Assembly: GCF_018362975.1 (NCBI RefSeq) | Contig: NZ_CP074371.1 | Coordinates: 5,332,001 to 5,396,000 of the forward strand | Length of the DNA stretch: 64,000 nucleotides | Reading direction: 5' to 3' | From: Nocardia tengchongensis | GTDB taxonomy: Bacteria; Actinomycetota; Actinomycetes; Mycobacteriales; Mycobacteriaceae | Shown: positions 1-9,493 of the stretch, piece after piece | Layout of the letters: the number at the start of each line of letters is the position of its first letter | Position numbering within the stretch: the first letter of the stretch is position 1 | Program-made: the position numbers and the translations under genes | The notes under the pieces: generated by a model | Told to the model about the DNA's origin: nothing | The model's input: the letters and a program-made list of their open reading frames with translations, nothing else | Databases searched by the model: none

Positions 1-115
1 TCGTTGCGCCCCATGAACCAGGAGTCGACTCCGGGTCCGGTGGCGATCGCTCCCACACCTGCTCGGGAGTGGCAGGCAGGTGCTCTTCAAGTTCGATCTC
101 GAACGGATGGCCCAT
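1..115 (-). pseudogene. SRPBCC (AHSA1-like) protein, 5' part only, with an apparent frameshift
   Basis: The reading begins at an ATG three bases after the stop of the ArsR-type gene and gives MGHPFEIELEEHLPATPEQV, the usual start of an SRPBCC/AHSA1 ligand-binding domain. After the Trp-Glu that follows, the frame breaks near position 50; shifting by one base restores AIATGPGVDSWFMGRN, which fits the family. One G appears to be missing in a GAGGCG context. ArsR-SRPBCC pairs are common actinobacterial operons. The rest of the gene lies outside the window, so whether it is a pseudogene or a sequence error cannot be told. Confidence 0.6.
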
Positions 116-118
116 GGT

Positions 119-724
119 TCACTTCCCCTGTTCTGTGTCGGCGGCGGCGTCGGGAATCTGATGCATCCCGACCACCACCCGATGATTGCGTCCCGCCGCG
201 GCGGACTCGTCGTGATAGCGGCTGACCAATGTCGTCACCGCGCTTGCCAACTCCTCGGCGAACGCTGCCCGGTCGGCCGCGGACGCGAACCGCACCTGCG
301 CATCGATGCCGAACGTCGCGACCCGCCGCTGCGCCCGCGCCGCGCCGCCGAGCAGCGTGCCGACCTCCTGCACGAGCCGCGACCCCAGCGCCAGCAGCCA
401 CCGTGCCGACAGCTGATCGGGCGACCGCGCCGGATCCGGACTCACCGCCCCCAGCGCACTGGGCGAGATCACGTAAGACGCTGCCGTAGCGCGATATACG
501 CGCTCGGTGACGTTCCCCTTACGCCGTTCCTCCACCAACTCCACCAGCCCGTGGCGAGCCAGCTCCTTGAGGTGGTAGTTGATCTTCTGCCGCGGCAGCC
601 CCAGCCGCCCGGCCAGCATGGCCGCCGACCCGGGTTCGGCGAGTGCGGCGAGGATCCGAGACCGGATCGGGTCCAGGGAAGCCTCTGCCGCCGCGGGTTC
701 TTCGATCACTGCGACGTCGAGCAT
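119..724 (-). CDS. ArsR-type winged-helix transcriptional regulator
   Basis: 201 residues. The N-terminal half (about residues 18-75) is an ArsR-like winged helix: LDPIRSRILAAL, then GRLGLPRQKINYHLKELARH as the helix-turn-helix, then a wing with KGNVTERVYRA. The C-terminal half is a helical domain seen in such regulators paired with SRPBCC proteins. No metal-binding cysteines are visible, so a metal sensor role is unlikely. The stop lies 3 nt before the SRPBCC start, so the two are probably co-transcribed. TTTGTC/GACAAA dyads upstream are a likely autoregulatory operator. Confidence 0.88.
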   Translation of the reverse strand: MLDVAVIEEPAAAEASLDPIRSRILAALAEPGSAAMLAGRLGLPRQKINYHLKELARHGLVELVEERRKGNVTERVYRATAASYVISPSALGAVSPDPARSPDQLSARWLLALGSRLVQEVGTLLGGAARAQRRVATFGIDAQVRFASAADRAAFAEELASAVTTLVSRYHDESAAAGRNHRVVVGMHQIPDAAADTEQGK

Positions 725-741
725 GGCTCAACCTTCGCACC

Positions 742-765
742 GACAAATTATTTTGTCAAGACAAA
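742..765. promoter_or_regulatory. Operator-like TTTGTC/GACAAA dyads upstream of the ArsR gene
   Basis: Three half-sites in an AT-rich patch: GACAAA (742-747), TTTGTC (752-757), GACAAA (760-765). They make two overlapping dyads with 4-nt and 2-nt spacers. The patch ends 57 nt before the divergent ABM monooxygenase and starts 18 nt upstream of the regulator's ATG, the expected position for an autoregulatory site. Binding is inferred. Confidence 0.5.
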
Positions 766-821
766 CCGAGTTGTCGGTGTGGCGGCTCGCCGCGACGCTC
801 CGCCGCCCCTAGGCTTCGCGA

Positions 822-1121
822 ATGTCCACAGTGCGACTTCTGATCATGATCACGACCCAGCCCGGCCTCGGTCACCGTCAGGTCGAGGCCTTCGAACGTC
901 TCGCACCCACCGTGCGCGCCGAGCCCGGCTGCCTCCAATACGACCTGCACCGAGTCGCCGACGACCCGGATCGCTTTGTCCTGCTGGAGGAATGGGCTTC
1001 CCGCGAAGCCCTGGCCGCCCACGACGTCACGCCCCACATGATCGAAGCCGGCACCGCCAACCCGTCCTTCCGAGCCGCCCCCGCGCAGGTTCTGGAACTG
1101 TCACCGGACCCGGTGGCCTGA
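822..1121 (+). CDS. Antibiotic biosynthesis monooxygenase (ABM/YgiN-like) protein
   Basis: 99 residues, one ABM ferredoxin-like domain. Typical features: an N-terminal beta strand (LLIMITTQPG), EAFERLAPTVRAEPGCLQYDL, DPDRFVLLEEWASREALAAH and a final HMIEAG helix. This is the usual family size. Members oxidise quinones or aromatic polyketides without cofactors, or detoxify them; the substrate here is unknown. It is divergent from the ArsR gene and could share its operator. Confidence 0.85.
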   Translation: MSTVRLLIMITTQPGLGHRQVEAFERLAPTVRAEPGCLQYDLHRVADDPDRFVLLEEWASREALAAHDVTPHMIEAGTANPSFRAAPAQVLELSPDPVA

Positions 1122-1146
1122 CGCGGGAGCCCGCCGAAAGATACCG

Positions 1147-2106
1147 TCAGGCAACCGCTTTCATGCCGGGGAGGGCCTGGATATAGCGGTTGCCAGGTTC
1201 GGACTGGTCGGGGCGGCCCAGGCGGATGAGGGCGTGGGGGTAGGCGCACTCGTGCAGGAGAGTGTCGCGCAGGCCGGAGCGGACTTCGGAGACCTTCATG
1301 GTTTGCGTCAGCAGCGAGCTGGCCAGGCCGTTGCGCGCGGCGGTCAGCAGGATGGAGCTGGCCGCTTCGCCGGCGTTCAGGTGCGAGATCGAATCGTCGG
1401 CGGGCGTGCAGAGGATGAGCAGTTCGGCAGCGTCCGGCTCGCGGTCCGCGAATGGGTCAGCGGCGTCGGGGGCAGGGGTAAGCAGGGACCGGCCGGAAGC
1501 CCACGTTTTAGTCTCCGGCTTGGCGGTCAGGTCGCGCTGGTCGATGCGGGCCGCGACGCCGGTGAGGAACTCGCCGTAATCGGTGTTCCGATCGGCGGCG
1601 GTGCGATAGACATTGGACAGGTTGCGGCGCAGCCGGTCCGGGACATGACGGGCTGCCGCGCGGGTGCCGGCGGTGCTGCCGCTCATCGAGCGGATCAGGT
1701 TGGGCGGCATGGTCCAGGGGCGGAAGCGGTTGTGCTGGAACTGCCGCTGGAAGATGGCGCCCGCCAAACTGATCTGATCCCGGTTGGCGGTGCAGGGCGC
1801 GAGGTGCAGTACCGCAAGGTAGTTCGCGTCCAATGGGTCCGGCAGCCGAACTGCCGCCGAGGACCAGCCGAAAGCGGTCAGCGCAGTACGGAGATGATGC
1901 AGGGCCGCGCCTTGGCCGAGCATGTGCGTTCGATGCGCGGCCGGCTCCACGATTTCGGGACCCTGCGATTCCTCGATCCGAATGTGCATCGATGCCCCGT
2001 CGAGCCACCACAGCCACGGCAGTGCGCCGTTCATCAGTGGTGCTTCCCGCGCCATTTCCAGCGCGGCACGAATTGTTTCCTCCGAGGGGGCGGACATCAG
2101 ACGCAT
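1147..2106 (-). CDS. Acg-family nitroreductase-like FMN-binding protein
   Basis: About 319 residues from the ATG at 2106, preceded at about 10 nt by AGGA; an in-frame ATG at 2151 is the alternative. The order matches the Acg (Rv2032-like) family: AREAPLMNGALPWLWWLDG at the N-terminus, GQGAALHHLRTALTAFGW, PDPLDANYLAVLHLAP, and a C-terminal half with ILCTPADD, GEAASSILLTAARNGLASS and ALIRLGRP. Acg proteins have a nitroreductase fold but no shown nitroreductase activity and may store flavin in dormancy. I see no DosR box in the upstream region to 2373. Confidence 0.85.
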   Translation of the reverse strand: MRLMSAPSEETIRAALEMAREAPLMNGALPWLWWLDGASMHIRIEESQGPEIVEPAAHRTHMLGQGAALHHLRTALTAFGWSSAAVRLPDPLDANYLAVLHLAPCTANRDQISLAGAIFQRQFQHNRFRPWTMPPNLIRSMSGSTAGTRAAARHVPDRLRRNLSNVYRTAADRNTDYGEFLTGVAARIDQRDLTAKPETKTWASGRSLLTPAPDAADPFADREPDAAELLILCTPADDSISHLNAGEAASSILLTAARNGLASSLLTQTMKVSEVRSGLRDTLLHECAYPHALIRLGRPDQSEPGNRYIQALPGMKAVA

Positions 2107-2354
2107 GACTATGGATTCCTGTTGCTGTTTGGCCGGTGGCGGACAATTCACGCAGCGGCGGCGGACGGCAGCGGCCCCGGGCGCAATCCCGGGACCCAGA
2201 CAATCTGAAATGAATCTTCGTCAATAATAAGAGCAGTTCAGGGGCAGTGACGTCCACCCGCGGTGATTTGGATCACCTTCCGAAACCGGCCTTTTCTCGT
2301 TCAACGAGACGGGCATCACAAATTCTGGACTGCCTTTTGCGCAGAGGTTATAAC

Positions 2355-2372
2355 CACCGTCCAGCGACGGTG
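2355..2372 (-). terminator. Short hairpin just past the integrase stop
   Basis: CACCGTC / GACGGTG with a 4-nt loop lies at the 3' end of the integrase gene (minus strand). The stem is only 7 bp and the T-run behind it is poor, so this is a weak terminator candidate. Confidence 0.35.
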
Positions 2373-2373
2373 A

Positions 2374-3603
2374 TTACAGGCCGAGCTTCGTAACAGCGTT
2401 GTCTTCGAGGGGGTTCGCCGTTCGGATATAGCCGTGCACAGTACGGGGGTTGGACCAGCGGCCCTGACGCATGATCTCGCGGTCGCTGGCACCGCCGAGG
2501 GCCGCCTGGGTGGCGAATCCCGCGCGCAGGGAATGGCCGGAGAACAACGAAGGGTCGAGCCCGGCACGGGCGGCATACCGTTTGACGAGTTCGGCGACCG
2601 CACGCCCGGATATAGCGGTATCGGCGATACCGCCGTGGCGCGAAATCGACGGAAACAGAGGAAGATTCGGGTCGGTGAGGGTGGTTCCGGTGAAGCCGTG
2701 GCAGCGGTGCAAATGAAGGTCGGTGGCAGGGGCGGCGGCGAGCCAGGCGCGCAGGTCACCGCCGGCGTGGGCTTCGCGCAGCCGGGTCCAGTCGGCGTAG
2801 GCGCAGACCGGGCAGGTGTGCGGGCGTTGACCACGCGGCAGAGCCACCCGCTGTTCGTTGACGCCGGTGGCATCCGTCTTGGTGGCGGGCAGCTGGATGA
2901 GCAATAGCGGCTCGCCGGTGCCGTGGTCGGTGGCTACGCTGACGTCGGTGACACGCAGGGCGGCGATTTCGCTGCGCCGCAACGCTCCCGCGAATCCGAC
3001 CAGCAGCAACAGGGTGTCGCGGCGGCGTGCCGGTTCGGTCGGCCATTCGGCGGCCGGCAGCTCACCCAGCAGCTGATCGAGGGTGTGCAGCAGCACGGGC
3101 CGCTTCCGCTTCGGACGACTGCGCCGGGTCCGGCGCATACCGCGCAGCGTCAAACGCACCACGTCTGAGCGAGTGGGAGAGGGCAGCCCATTGGCGGCGT
3201 GGACCGCGGCCAGCGCGGCGGCCTTGCGTTCCAGAGTGGCGGCACTGAACGCCCATTCACCGTTCTCGCGCCGGGCGTCGGCGGCCGCGGCCAGATAGAC
3301 CGCGACGTCCAGGGCATCGGCCGGCAGCGCCTGCCGCGATTCGGCCGAGCACCATGCCGCCCACGCGATCCAATCGGTCCGATAGGCGCGCAACGTATTC
3401 GCCGACTGCGACGCTTCCAGATACCGGCGCAGCGACTCCGCCTGCACCTCGTCGAACCGGTCGCGCACCAACCGCAGGGCCGCCGCGTCGACCAGCACAC
3501 TGCGCACTCCGCGCCGCAGTTCGCCGCGCACCTCGTCGGGTACCGCGATCACCGCGGACTGATCCCGGTGCGGGCGTTCGCTGACCTCCGTCGGTTCCGG
3601 CAT
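2374..3603 (-). CDS. Tyrosine recombinase / phage-type integrase
   Basis: 409 residues from the ATG at 3603. An N-terminal SAM-like core-binding domain (about residues 45-150, with SANTLRAYRTDWIAWAAWC) precedes the catalytic domain. Catalytic motifs are intact: Arg in GALRRSEIAALRV, Lys in ATKTDA, His-x-x-Arg in SGHSLRAGF, a late Trp in QGRWSNPRTV, and the nucleophile Tyr in VHGYIRTA. An insert with a Cys pair (HTCPVCAYADW) sits between the first Arg and the H-x-x-R box, as in several actinobacterial mobile-element integrases. No att core or element border is recognisable nearby, so what it mobilises is unknown. Confidence 0.9.
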   Translation of the reverse strand: MPEPTEVSERPHRDQSAVIAVPDEVRGELRRGVRSVLVDAAALRLVRDRFDEVQAESLRRYLEASQSANTLRAYRTDWIAWAAWCSAESRQALPADALDVAVYLAAAADARRENGEWAFSAATLERKAAALAAVHAANGLPSPTRSDVVRLTLRGMRRTRRSRPKRKRPVLLHTLDQLLGELPAAEWPTEPARRRDTLLLLVGFAGALRRSEIAALRVTDVSVATDHGTGEPLLLIQLPATKTDATGVNEQRVALPRGQRPHTCPVCAYADWTRLREAHAGGDLRAWLAAAPATDLHLHRCHGFTGTTLTDPNLPLFPSISRHGGIADTAISGRAVAELVKRYAARAGLDPSLFSGHSLRAGFATQAALGGASDREIMRQGRWSNPRTVHGYIRTANPLEDNAVTKLGL

Positions 3604-3659
3604 GCCCTCGACCCTAGATCGAGGGTGCGTTCTCGTTGCGCCAGACCCCGTTTCGCATG

Positions 3660-3890
3660 TCAGGGTTGCAGCCGCCAGGCCGCGTCCGGCTTCGGGAGCG
3701 GCCAGGCCCAGCCGTGCTGGAGGCGCAATTCGAGCAATTGCCGCCGGCGTCCGCAAGATTGCTCGGTGTCGCCGTCGCCTTCGACGCAGTTGCGGTGGGT
3801 CCAGAGCATGGCTTCGACCGTTCCGGACAAGCGCATGGCATCATGCTCGGGCATCCGATGATGCTTGAGCACAGACGGCGTGTCCGACAT
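3660..3890 (-). CDS. Small hypothetical protein upstream of the integrase
   Basis: About 76 residues (MSDTPSVLKHHRMPEHDAMR at the start), same strand as the integrase and 56 nt upstream of it. Charged and Trp-rich, with no membrane segment or recognised domain. It might be a small DNA-binding or directionality partner of the integrase; that rests on position only. Confidence 0.45.
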   Translation of the reverse strand: MSDTPSVLKHHRMPEHDAMRLSGTVEAMLWTHRNCVEGDGDTEQSCGRRRQLLELRLQHGWAWPLPKPDAAWRLQP

Positions 3891-4035
3891 GGCCCAATCA
3901 TCCCCCAAAGGAGGCGGGATGTCGTGCGGTCTGTGTGACTTCGCAACGCCGGAACGTCATCCGCCGTCTATGGGGCTGTTGTCGGCCGCAGGCGAACCGG
4001 CCCCATTTCGGGCAATTGACCTGCGCCGATGGGTG

Positions 4036-4836
4036 TCACGCCTCGGGCTTCGACGCGCGCGCCAATTCGACTGTCGCCGCACGCAACTCGGCGATCGCAT
4101 GGATGGGTTCCAGGTAACCGACCCGGGTCACCGCGATGCCACGCGGTGTGGTGACCCGCAGATCCAGTCCGAACCGATCGGCACGTTCACAGATCGCGGC
4201 CGTCGCATCCGGGTAACCGCCGCGCGCGTGCGCCATGTCGAGCAGGGCGACCGCGTGATCATCGTTGAGGTGAGCGATCGCCCGCGCCGCGGCGGGAATG
4301 ATCGGATCGACCTGGGCGGCGGCATATTCCTCGGCCGTCGCCGAATCCATCCGCCCGTAGCCGCCGACCCAGCGGACGCGCTGCACGCGCACGACCCACA
4401 CGGTGAAATCACTGAAATCGATGTAGGTCTTGGCGGCCGGGACCGCGGCGAGATGCGCCTCGCGGGCGGCCATGGCCTCCGCACCTTCAGGCCGCTCGGC
4501 GATGCCCGCCAGCGTCAATCGCGTTCCCGCGAGCGGATCTTCGGGCAGGTCCGGGGTGACGATGGAGACGCTGGCCCGCGGATCGGCCGCCAGATTGCGC
4601 CCGTGCTCGGCCATCCGGGACACGCACAGCACCGGCTGGCCCTCGAGCAGCCCGTACGTGACGAAACTGGCCCAGGGTCCGCCATCAGCGGAAAGCGTCG
4701 CCAAGGTCGCCGTATTCGTCGCCGCGGCAACCGTTCTGGCCTCGTCGGCCGCGGTCGGTCGGGTGGTGTTCATGATCGGGGTCAGCGGCGGGGGAGTCGA
4801 GGGAGCGTCGCCGGGATCACCGTGGTCGAGGGCCAT
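4036..4836 (-). CDS. HugZ-like pyridoxamine-5'-phosphate-oxidase-fold protein with DUF2470 domain
   Basis: 266 residues. The N-terminal split-barrel (about 30-165) has TATLATLSADGGPWASFVTYG, LCVSRMAEHGRNLAADPRAS and SDFTVWVVRVQRVRWVGGYG. The C-terminal DUF2470 domain (about 185-260) has AIAHLNDDHAVALLDMA, whose Asn-Asp-Asp-His is typical, and ATTPRG-like RVTTPRGIAVTRVGY. Members bind heme or flavin and some degrade heme. An internal ATG at 4773 is a possible start. Same strand as dinB, 36 nt downstream. Confidence 0.85.
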   Translation of the reverse strand: MALDHGDPGDAPSTPPPLTPIMNTTRPTAADEARTVAAATNTATLATLSADGGPWASFVTYGLLEGQPVLCVSRMAEHGRNLAADPRASVSIVTPDLPEDPLAGTRLTLAGIAERPEGAEAMAAREAHLAAVPAAKTYIDFSDFTVWVVRVQRVRWVGGYGRMDSATAEEYAAAQVDPIIPAAARAIAHLNDDHAVALLDMAHARGGYPDATAAICERADRFGLDLRVTTPRGIAVTRVGYLEPIHAIAELRAATVELARASKPEA

Positions 4837-4872
4837 GGGGCACAGGCTACCCGCGCCATCGAACCCGACCGA

Positions 4873-6100
4873 TCAGTCGGGAAGGATCGGCACCGAGAAG
4901 CCCTCGCCCTTCCGCAGCAGCGCGGCGCGCGTCACCGTGCCCGCTCCGAACCGGTCCCGCAGTGCGTCCAGCGTCGAATCCAAGGTCGATTCCGCGCGCG
5001 GTTCCAACGGTAGCGACAACTGCATGGTGTCGGCCCGGTCGAGATTGGTGAGGGTCAATCCGATCAGGGTGAGGCCGCCGCGCTCCCGAATCAGTGGCAT
5101 CGCCGAAGCCAGCAGCGTGCGCGCGGCCCGCAGGATGGCCGTGCCGCTGTCGCTCGCCTCCGGCAGGGTGTGGGATCGGGTGGCGCGGGTGAAGTCGTCG
5201 AACCGCATGCGCAGCACCACCGTTCGGCACACCCGTCCCGCCGCGCGCAGCCGGTGCCCGAGCCGATCGGACAGCCCGTGCAGGTATGCCTCGAGCTCCT
5301 CATCGCTCCGATGCCGTCGACCCATGGCCCGCTGCGCACCGATCGATCGCCGACGCCGTCCGGTGTCCACGCGGCGTGGATCCCGCGCCCACGACAGCGC
5401 GTGCAGATGCCGTCCGATGGCCGGGCCCAGCACCGCCGCGAGCGGCGCCTCGCCCATATCCGCGAGCTGTCCGACCCGGGTGATCCCGCGCTCGTGCAGC
5501 TCCCGTGCCGTCACCGCACCCACGCCCCACAACCGCTCCACCGGCAGCGGATGCAGAAACTCGAGTTCCTGGTCGGGCGGAACCTCCAGCAGTCCATCCG
5601 GTTTCGACACCGCACTGGCCACCTTCGCCAGGAACTTCGTCCGTGCCACCCCCACCGAAATCGGCAGCCCGACCTCCGCCCGCACCCGAGTCCGCAGTCC
5701 CCGCGCGATATCCACCGGACTCCCCGCGATCCGCCACAGCCCGGCCACATCCAGAAACGCCTCATCGATGGAGATCCCCTCCACCTCGGGCGTGGTGTCC
5801 CGGAAGATCTCGAACACCGCCTTGCTGGCCTGCGAGTACGCCGCCATGCGCGGCGGCACCACGATCGCCTGCGGGCAAAGATTCAGCGCCTGCCGCACAT
5901 TCATCGGCGTGCTCACCCCGAACGCCTTGGCCTCATAGCTGGCCGCCAGCACCACCGCCCCCGACCAGCACCGGCCGCCCGCGCAGCCGCGGGTTGTCGC
6001 GCTGCTCTACCGAGGCATAGAAGGAGTCCAGGTCAGCGTGCAGAATGGCCGCCCGCTCGGGGCGGTCACCGCTTCTCTGCTCGACACCGGACACGAACAT
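4873..6100 (-). pseudogene. dinB: DNA polymerase IV (Y-family), interrupted by a one-base frameshift
   Basis: The N-terminal part reads from an ATG at 6100 as ...[20 protein letters not shown] with the catalytic Asp of DxD; the frame then breaks near 5955-5960 in a GGGGGCGGTGG run. It resumes as [14 protein letters not shown] and continues through GISIDEAFLDVAG (catalytic Asp-Glu), helix-hairpin-helix LWGVGAVTAREL and the little-finger domain to FSVPILPD. The resulting ~408 residues are normal for DinB. A LexA box overlaps the start codon. One lost base, natural or a sequencing error, explains the break. A GTG at 6094 is an alternative start. Confidence 0.82.
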
Positions 6101-6107
6101 ATGTTCG
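6094..6107. promoter_or_regulatory. LexA SOS box at the dinB start
   Basis: CGAACATATGTTCG is a perfect 14-bp palindrome matching the actinobacterial/mycobacterial SOS consensus (CGAAC-N4-GTTCG). It covers the putative dinB ATG, so LexA would block initiation, and the message is either leaderless or starts at the downstream GTG. Confidence 0.82.
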
Positions 6108-6149
6108 CATACCGCGCGGTCTGGTGGGTGGGTTGGTCGATAACCCGAA

Positions 6150-8177
6150 TCAGTGGGCCGGTTCGGTCAGGTCGTAGACCGCCATATCGCCGAAGTGGTG
6201 AGTGGCGGTGTAGTGGGCCGTCACCCAGTCGAAGATTTCCTTATTGCCCGCCGGGTGCCAGATGCCCTGAGGTGTATTCGGTTGGGCGGGGGTGGACGAG
6301 TCGGCGGGCTTGTCGACCCGCCAGGAATCCGGCAGTTTGACCTCGGGGATCAGGTAGTAGGTGATCTCGTGGTTGCGGACCATCGTTTGGAACTGCGGGA
6401 GGGTGGGGGCCGGGTCGGCTGAGGTGAAGCCGCCGATGGCGAGGACGGGTGTGCGGCTGGCCAATTCGAGGGCTGCAGCTGGGGAGGAACGGTCGATGGC
6501 TGCCGACCACTCGGTGTCGGTCTGCTCGAGCAAGGCCACCAGGTTGGGGTCTGTCTGGCCGCCCATCAGCATCGAGATCTGACGGCGGAACTGGTCGGCG
6601 GGGCCGGACGGCTTCGGGCGGGCCGGGCCCACGGTCGGGCTGCCGCCGGTGTGGGACTGCGGGAGGGTGGCGGCGGCGTAGGCGGTGGAACCGGCCAGGG
6701 ATGCGAGGACGCCGGCAATCAGTAGGACGGTTGTGGCGCGATTCCGCTCGCGGTCCCAGCGGGTGGCCGGCGGGAGCGCCAAGACGAGCAGGCCCACGGC
6801 GGCGATCACAGTGGCCGCGAGAATGGTCCAGCGCAGCCACGGCTGCCAGTCGGAATTGCGTTGCAGCAGCACGAAACCCCAGATGCCCGCCGAAAGGATC
6901 AGGACCGCGCCACCGGCCCGGCCGAACGCTTCGGCGCGGCGGCGCCACACCTCGTGCGCGCCGATCGCGACGCAGCCGGCGATGGCGGGTGCGACGGCCA
7001 GCGTGTAGTACGCGTGCATGCCCGCCTTCATGCCGGAGAACAGCGCGCTGTCGATCACCAGCCACAAACCGAATACCAGCGCGGAACCACGGATCAGGTC
7101 GGTGCGCGGCCGACGGCCTCGCGACAGCAGGACCAGCACGAACGCGACCAAAGCCGCGGGCAGCAGCCAGGAGATCTCGAATCCGATCTCGCCGGTGAAC
7201 ATGCGGTCCGGACCGGAGCCGAATCCGCCGCCGCCGAAGCCGCCCTGCTTCAACGCCTCCGGAATCTGATAGCCCTCGGGCAGTTCGAAGGGGTTGTTGC
7301 TGCCGCCGCCCATATGGTTCTTGCCCAGGTAGCGGGCGAAACCGTTGTAGCCCAGCACCAGATCCATGAACGTGTTGTCCTTGGACCCGGCCAAATACGG
7401 GCGGGAATCGGCGGGCCACAGGATGGTGAGCAGCACGAACCAGCCGGAGGACACGATCAGCGCGCCCAGGGCGGCCAGCGAGTGCACGAGCCGGGTACGC
7501 AGGGTCGTCGGCGCGACGATCAAGTAGGCCAGGCCCAGTGCGGGCAACACCATCAGACCTTCGAGCATCTTGGCCAGGAACGCGAATCCCAAAGCGACAC
7601 CGGCCAGCACGATCCATCGCAGGCTCGCCCGCGGCAACGCGCGCACGGTGCAGTAGGCGGCGGCGGTCATGAGTAGCACCATGACGGCGTCGGGGTTGTT
7701 GAACCGGAACATCAACGCCACCACGGGAGTCACCGCGAGTACGACGCCCGCCAACAGGCCCGCCCCGCGGCTAACCGTCGCGCGCACCACCGCGCCGTAC
7801 ACCAGCGCGACCGCGCCGACCGCCATGATTGCCTGCGGTGCAAGCATGCTCGCACTGCTGAATCCGAACAGCTGCCCGGACAGGCCCATCACCCACTGCG
7901 AGACCGGCGGCTTGTCGACGGTGATGAAGTTGCCCGGATCCAGCGACCCGAACAGCAACGCCTTCCAATCCCGCGACCCGGACCAGGCCGCCGCCGCGTA
8001 GAAGCTGTTGCCCATCGCATTGACGCTGATGTTCCACAGGTAGGCGGCCGCGGTGCCCAGGAGCAGCAGCGCCAGCGCGAGCCGCTCCCAGCGGCGGGCC
8101 GGGGACAGGCCGTCCGAAGTGTCGGTCGGCGGGGCGGTCGGTTCGGACGGGGCCAGCTCGGCAGTGGTCACGCTCAC
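6150..8177 (-). CDS. GT39/ArnT-type membrane glycosyltransferase
   Basis: About 675 residues from a GTG at 8177 (the frame stays open to ATGs at 8231 and 8285). The first cytoplasmic helix is followed by [20 protein letters not shown] and [20 protein letters not shown], the acidic loop motif of lipid-phosphate-sugar glycosyltransferases, then about 10-12 hydrophobic helices. A Gly-rich loop ([17 protein letters not shown]) and a soluble C-terminal domain ([15 protein letters not shown], ending VYDLTEPAH) are typical of the actinobacterial subfamily. It probably moves a sugar from a polyprenyl-phosphate donor across the membrane; acceptor unknown. Confidence 0.85.
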   Translation of the reverse strand: MSVTTAELAPSEPTAPPTDTSDGLSPARRWERLALALLLLGTAAAYLWNISVNAMGNSFYAAAAWSGSRDWKALLFGSLDPGNFITVDKPPVSQWVMGLSGQLFGFSSASMLAPQAIMAVGAVALVYGAVVRATVSRGAGLLAGVVLAVTPVVALMFRFNNPDAVMVLLMTAAAYCTVRALPRASLRWIVLAGVALGFAFLAKMLEGLMVLPALGLAYLIVAPTTLRTRLVHSLAALGALIVSSGWFVLLTILWPADSRPYLAGSKDNTFMDLVLGYNGFARYLGKNHMGGGSNNPFELPEGYQIPEALKQGGFGGGGFGSGPDRMFTGEIGFEISWLLPAALVAFVLVLLSRGRRPRTDLIRGSALVFGLWLVIDSALFSGMKAGMHAYYTLAVAPAIAGCVAIGAHEVWRRRAEAFGRAGGAVLILSAGIWGFVLLQRNSDWQPWLRWTILAATVIAAVGLLVLALPPATRWDRERNRATTVLLIAGVLASLAGSTAYAAATLPQSHTGGSPTVGPARPKPSGPADQFRRQISMLMGGQTDPNLVALLEQTDTEWSAAIDRSSPAAALELASRTPVLAIGGFTSADPAPTLPQFQTMVRNHEITYYLIPEVKLPDSWRVDKPADSSTPAQPNTPQGIWHPAGNKEIFDWVTAHYTATHHFGDMAVYDLTEPAH

Positions 8178-8263
8178 CGCGGGAGTGTGTCCGGCCAGCC
8201 GGTGAACACCCTGGCCCCGAGCTGGGAGCATCCTGTGAATCAAGATCTCCCTATGCTGGTCGC

Positions 8264-9493
8264 ATGACCCCTCCGATGACGGCACTGGTGCGGATCGACC
8301 CTGACCTCGACGCGGTGACTACGATCGGACCCGAATCAGACCCCGCCGACGCCGGTCTCGCCGGCGCCGACATCGAGGCGATCTGGCGGTCCGTGCAGGA
8401 CTGGTATCGGATGGGCACCACGCCCGCCATCCAGGTGTGCCTGCGCCACCGCGGCCACATCGTGCTGAACCGGGCCATCGGCTACGGCTGGGGCAACGCA
8501 CCCAAGGACGCGCCCGACGCCGACAAGCGCCTCGTGACGCCCGATTCACCGTTCTGCGGATTCTCCACGGCCAAGGGCGTGGCGTCCGCGGTGATGTTCA
8601 TGCTCATCGAACAGGGCGCGTTCGCCTTGGACGACCGCGTGTGCGATTACGTCCCCGAGTTCAGCAGCCACGGTAAGAACCGCATCACTATCGGCGACGT
8701 CATGTCTCATTCCGCGGGCGTCCCGTTCATCACCCCGCCCTATCGCGGCTCCGAACTCGTCCTCGACGAGGAGCTCGCCGTACGCGGCCTCGCCGATCTC
8801 GTTCCGAGCTGGCGGCCCAACCGTTTTCGCGTCTATCACGCCATGACCGGCGGCCTGATCCAGCGGTTGCTGGTTCAGCGAGCTACCGGCAAGGCCATGC
8901 GCGACCACTTGCGCGAACAGGTCCTCGAACCGCTCGGGTTCCGCTGGACCAACTTCGGAGTGCGGCCCGAGGATGTCGACAGTGTGGTTCCTAGCGTGCG
9001 CGTAGGCCCCGGACCGTCCAAGGTGTGGCGACACCTTGCGGGCCGCGCCCTGGGCGGGGGTTTGTCCGGCCCCACGGACGAGTCCGCCGCCCGCGCCTTC
9101 CTCACCGCGGAACTCCCCTCCGGCAACCTCGTCACCACCGCCGCCGAGCTGTCCCGCTTCTACGAGATCCTGGCCCGCGGCGGTGAGCTCGAGGGCGTGC
9201 GGATCATGCGACCCGACACCCTAGCGGAAGCCACTCGTCCGGCCCGGCGGCTCCCGGGTGTCGCGGGCCGTGTGTCGGTGGCAGGCTACGAATTGGGTGC
9301 GCGCCGTTCGAAATTCGGCGCCGACACCGCCTCCCACTTCGGTCGCAGTGGTCTGACCACCCAGTACGGCTGGGCCGATCCGGCGCGCAGCCTCTCGGGG
9401 GCGATCCTGACCAGCGGCAAGGCCCAAGCCGATATGGACCGGCCATCACGACTGGTCGCACAGATCTCGACGGCGGTGCGACCCGAACGCTAA
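8264..9493 (+). CDS. Serine beta-lactamase-fold hydrolase / esterase (class C-like)
   Basis: 409 residues. The active-site serine motif is S-T-A-K (FCGFSTAKGVASAVM), followed by IEQGAFALDDRVCDYVPEF, MSHSAGVP, a Tyr-based second motif in RVYHAMTGGLIQRLL, and the third box HFGRSG. This order fits the beta-lactamase family (esterases such as EstB, DD-peptidase relatives). No signal peptide, so it is probably a cytoplasmic esterase. Divergent from the glycosyltransferase. Confidence 0.88.
   Translation: MTPPMTALVRIDPDLDAVTTIGPESDPADAGLAGADIEAIWRSVQDWYRMGTTPAIQVCLRHRGHIVLNRAIGYGWGNAPKDAPDADKRLVTPDSPFCGFSTAKGVASAVMFMLIEQGAFALDDRVCDYVPEFSSHGKNRITIGDVMSHSAGVPFITPPYRGSELVLDEELAVRGLADLVPSWRPNRFRVYHAMTGGLIQRLLVQRATGKAMRDHLREQVLEPLGFRWTNFGVRPEDVDSVVPSVRVGPGPSKVWRHLAGRALGGGLSGPTDESAARAFLTAELPSGNLVTTAAELSRFYEILARGGELEGVRIMRPDTLAEATRPARRLPGVAGRVSVAGYELGARRSKFGADTASHFGRSGLTTQYGWADPARSLSGAILTSGKAQADMDRPSRLVAQISTAVRPER

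Noticed and set aside
2097..2373. DosR-type promoter for the Acg-like gene
   Set aside because: No GGGACT-N-AGTCCC-like box seen upstream.
2374..3603. Prophage or ICE anchored by the tyrosine recombinase
   Set aside because: No structural, conjugation or replication genes nearby and no direct repeats that could be att sites.
6861..7676. 271-codon plus frame
   Set aside because: Antisense to the glycosyltransferase.
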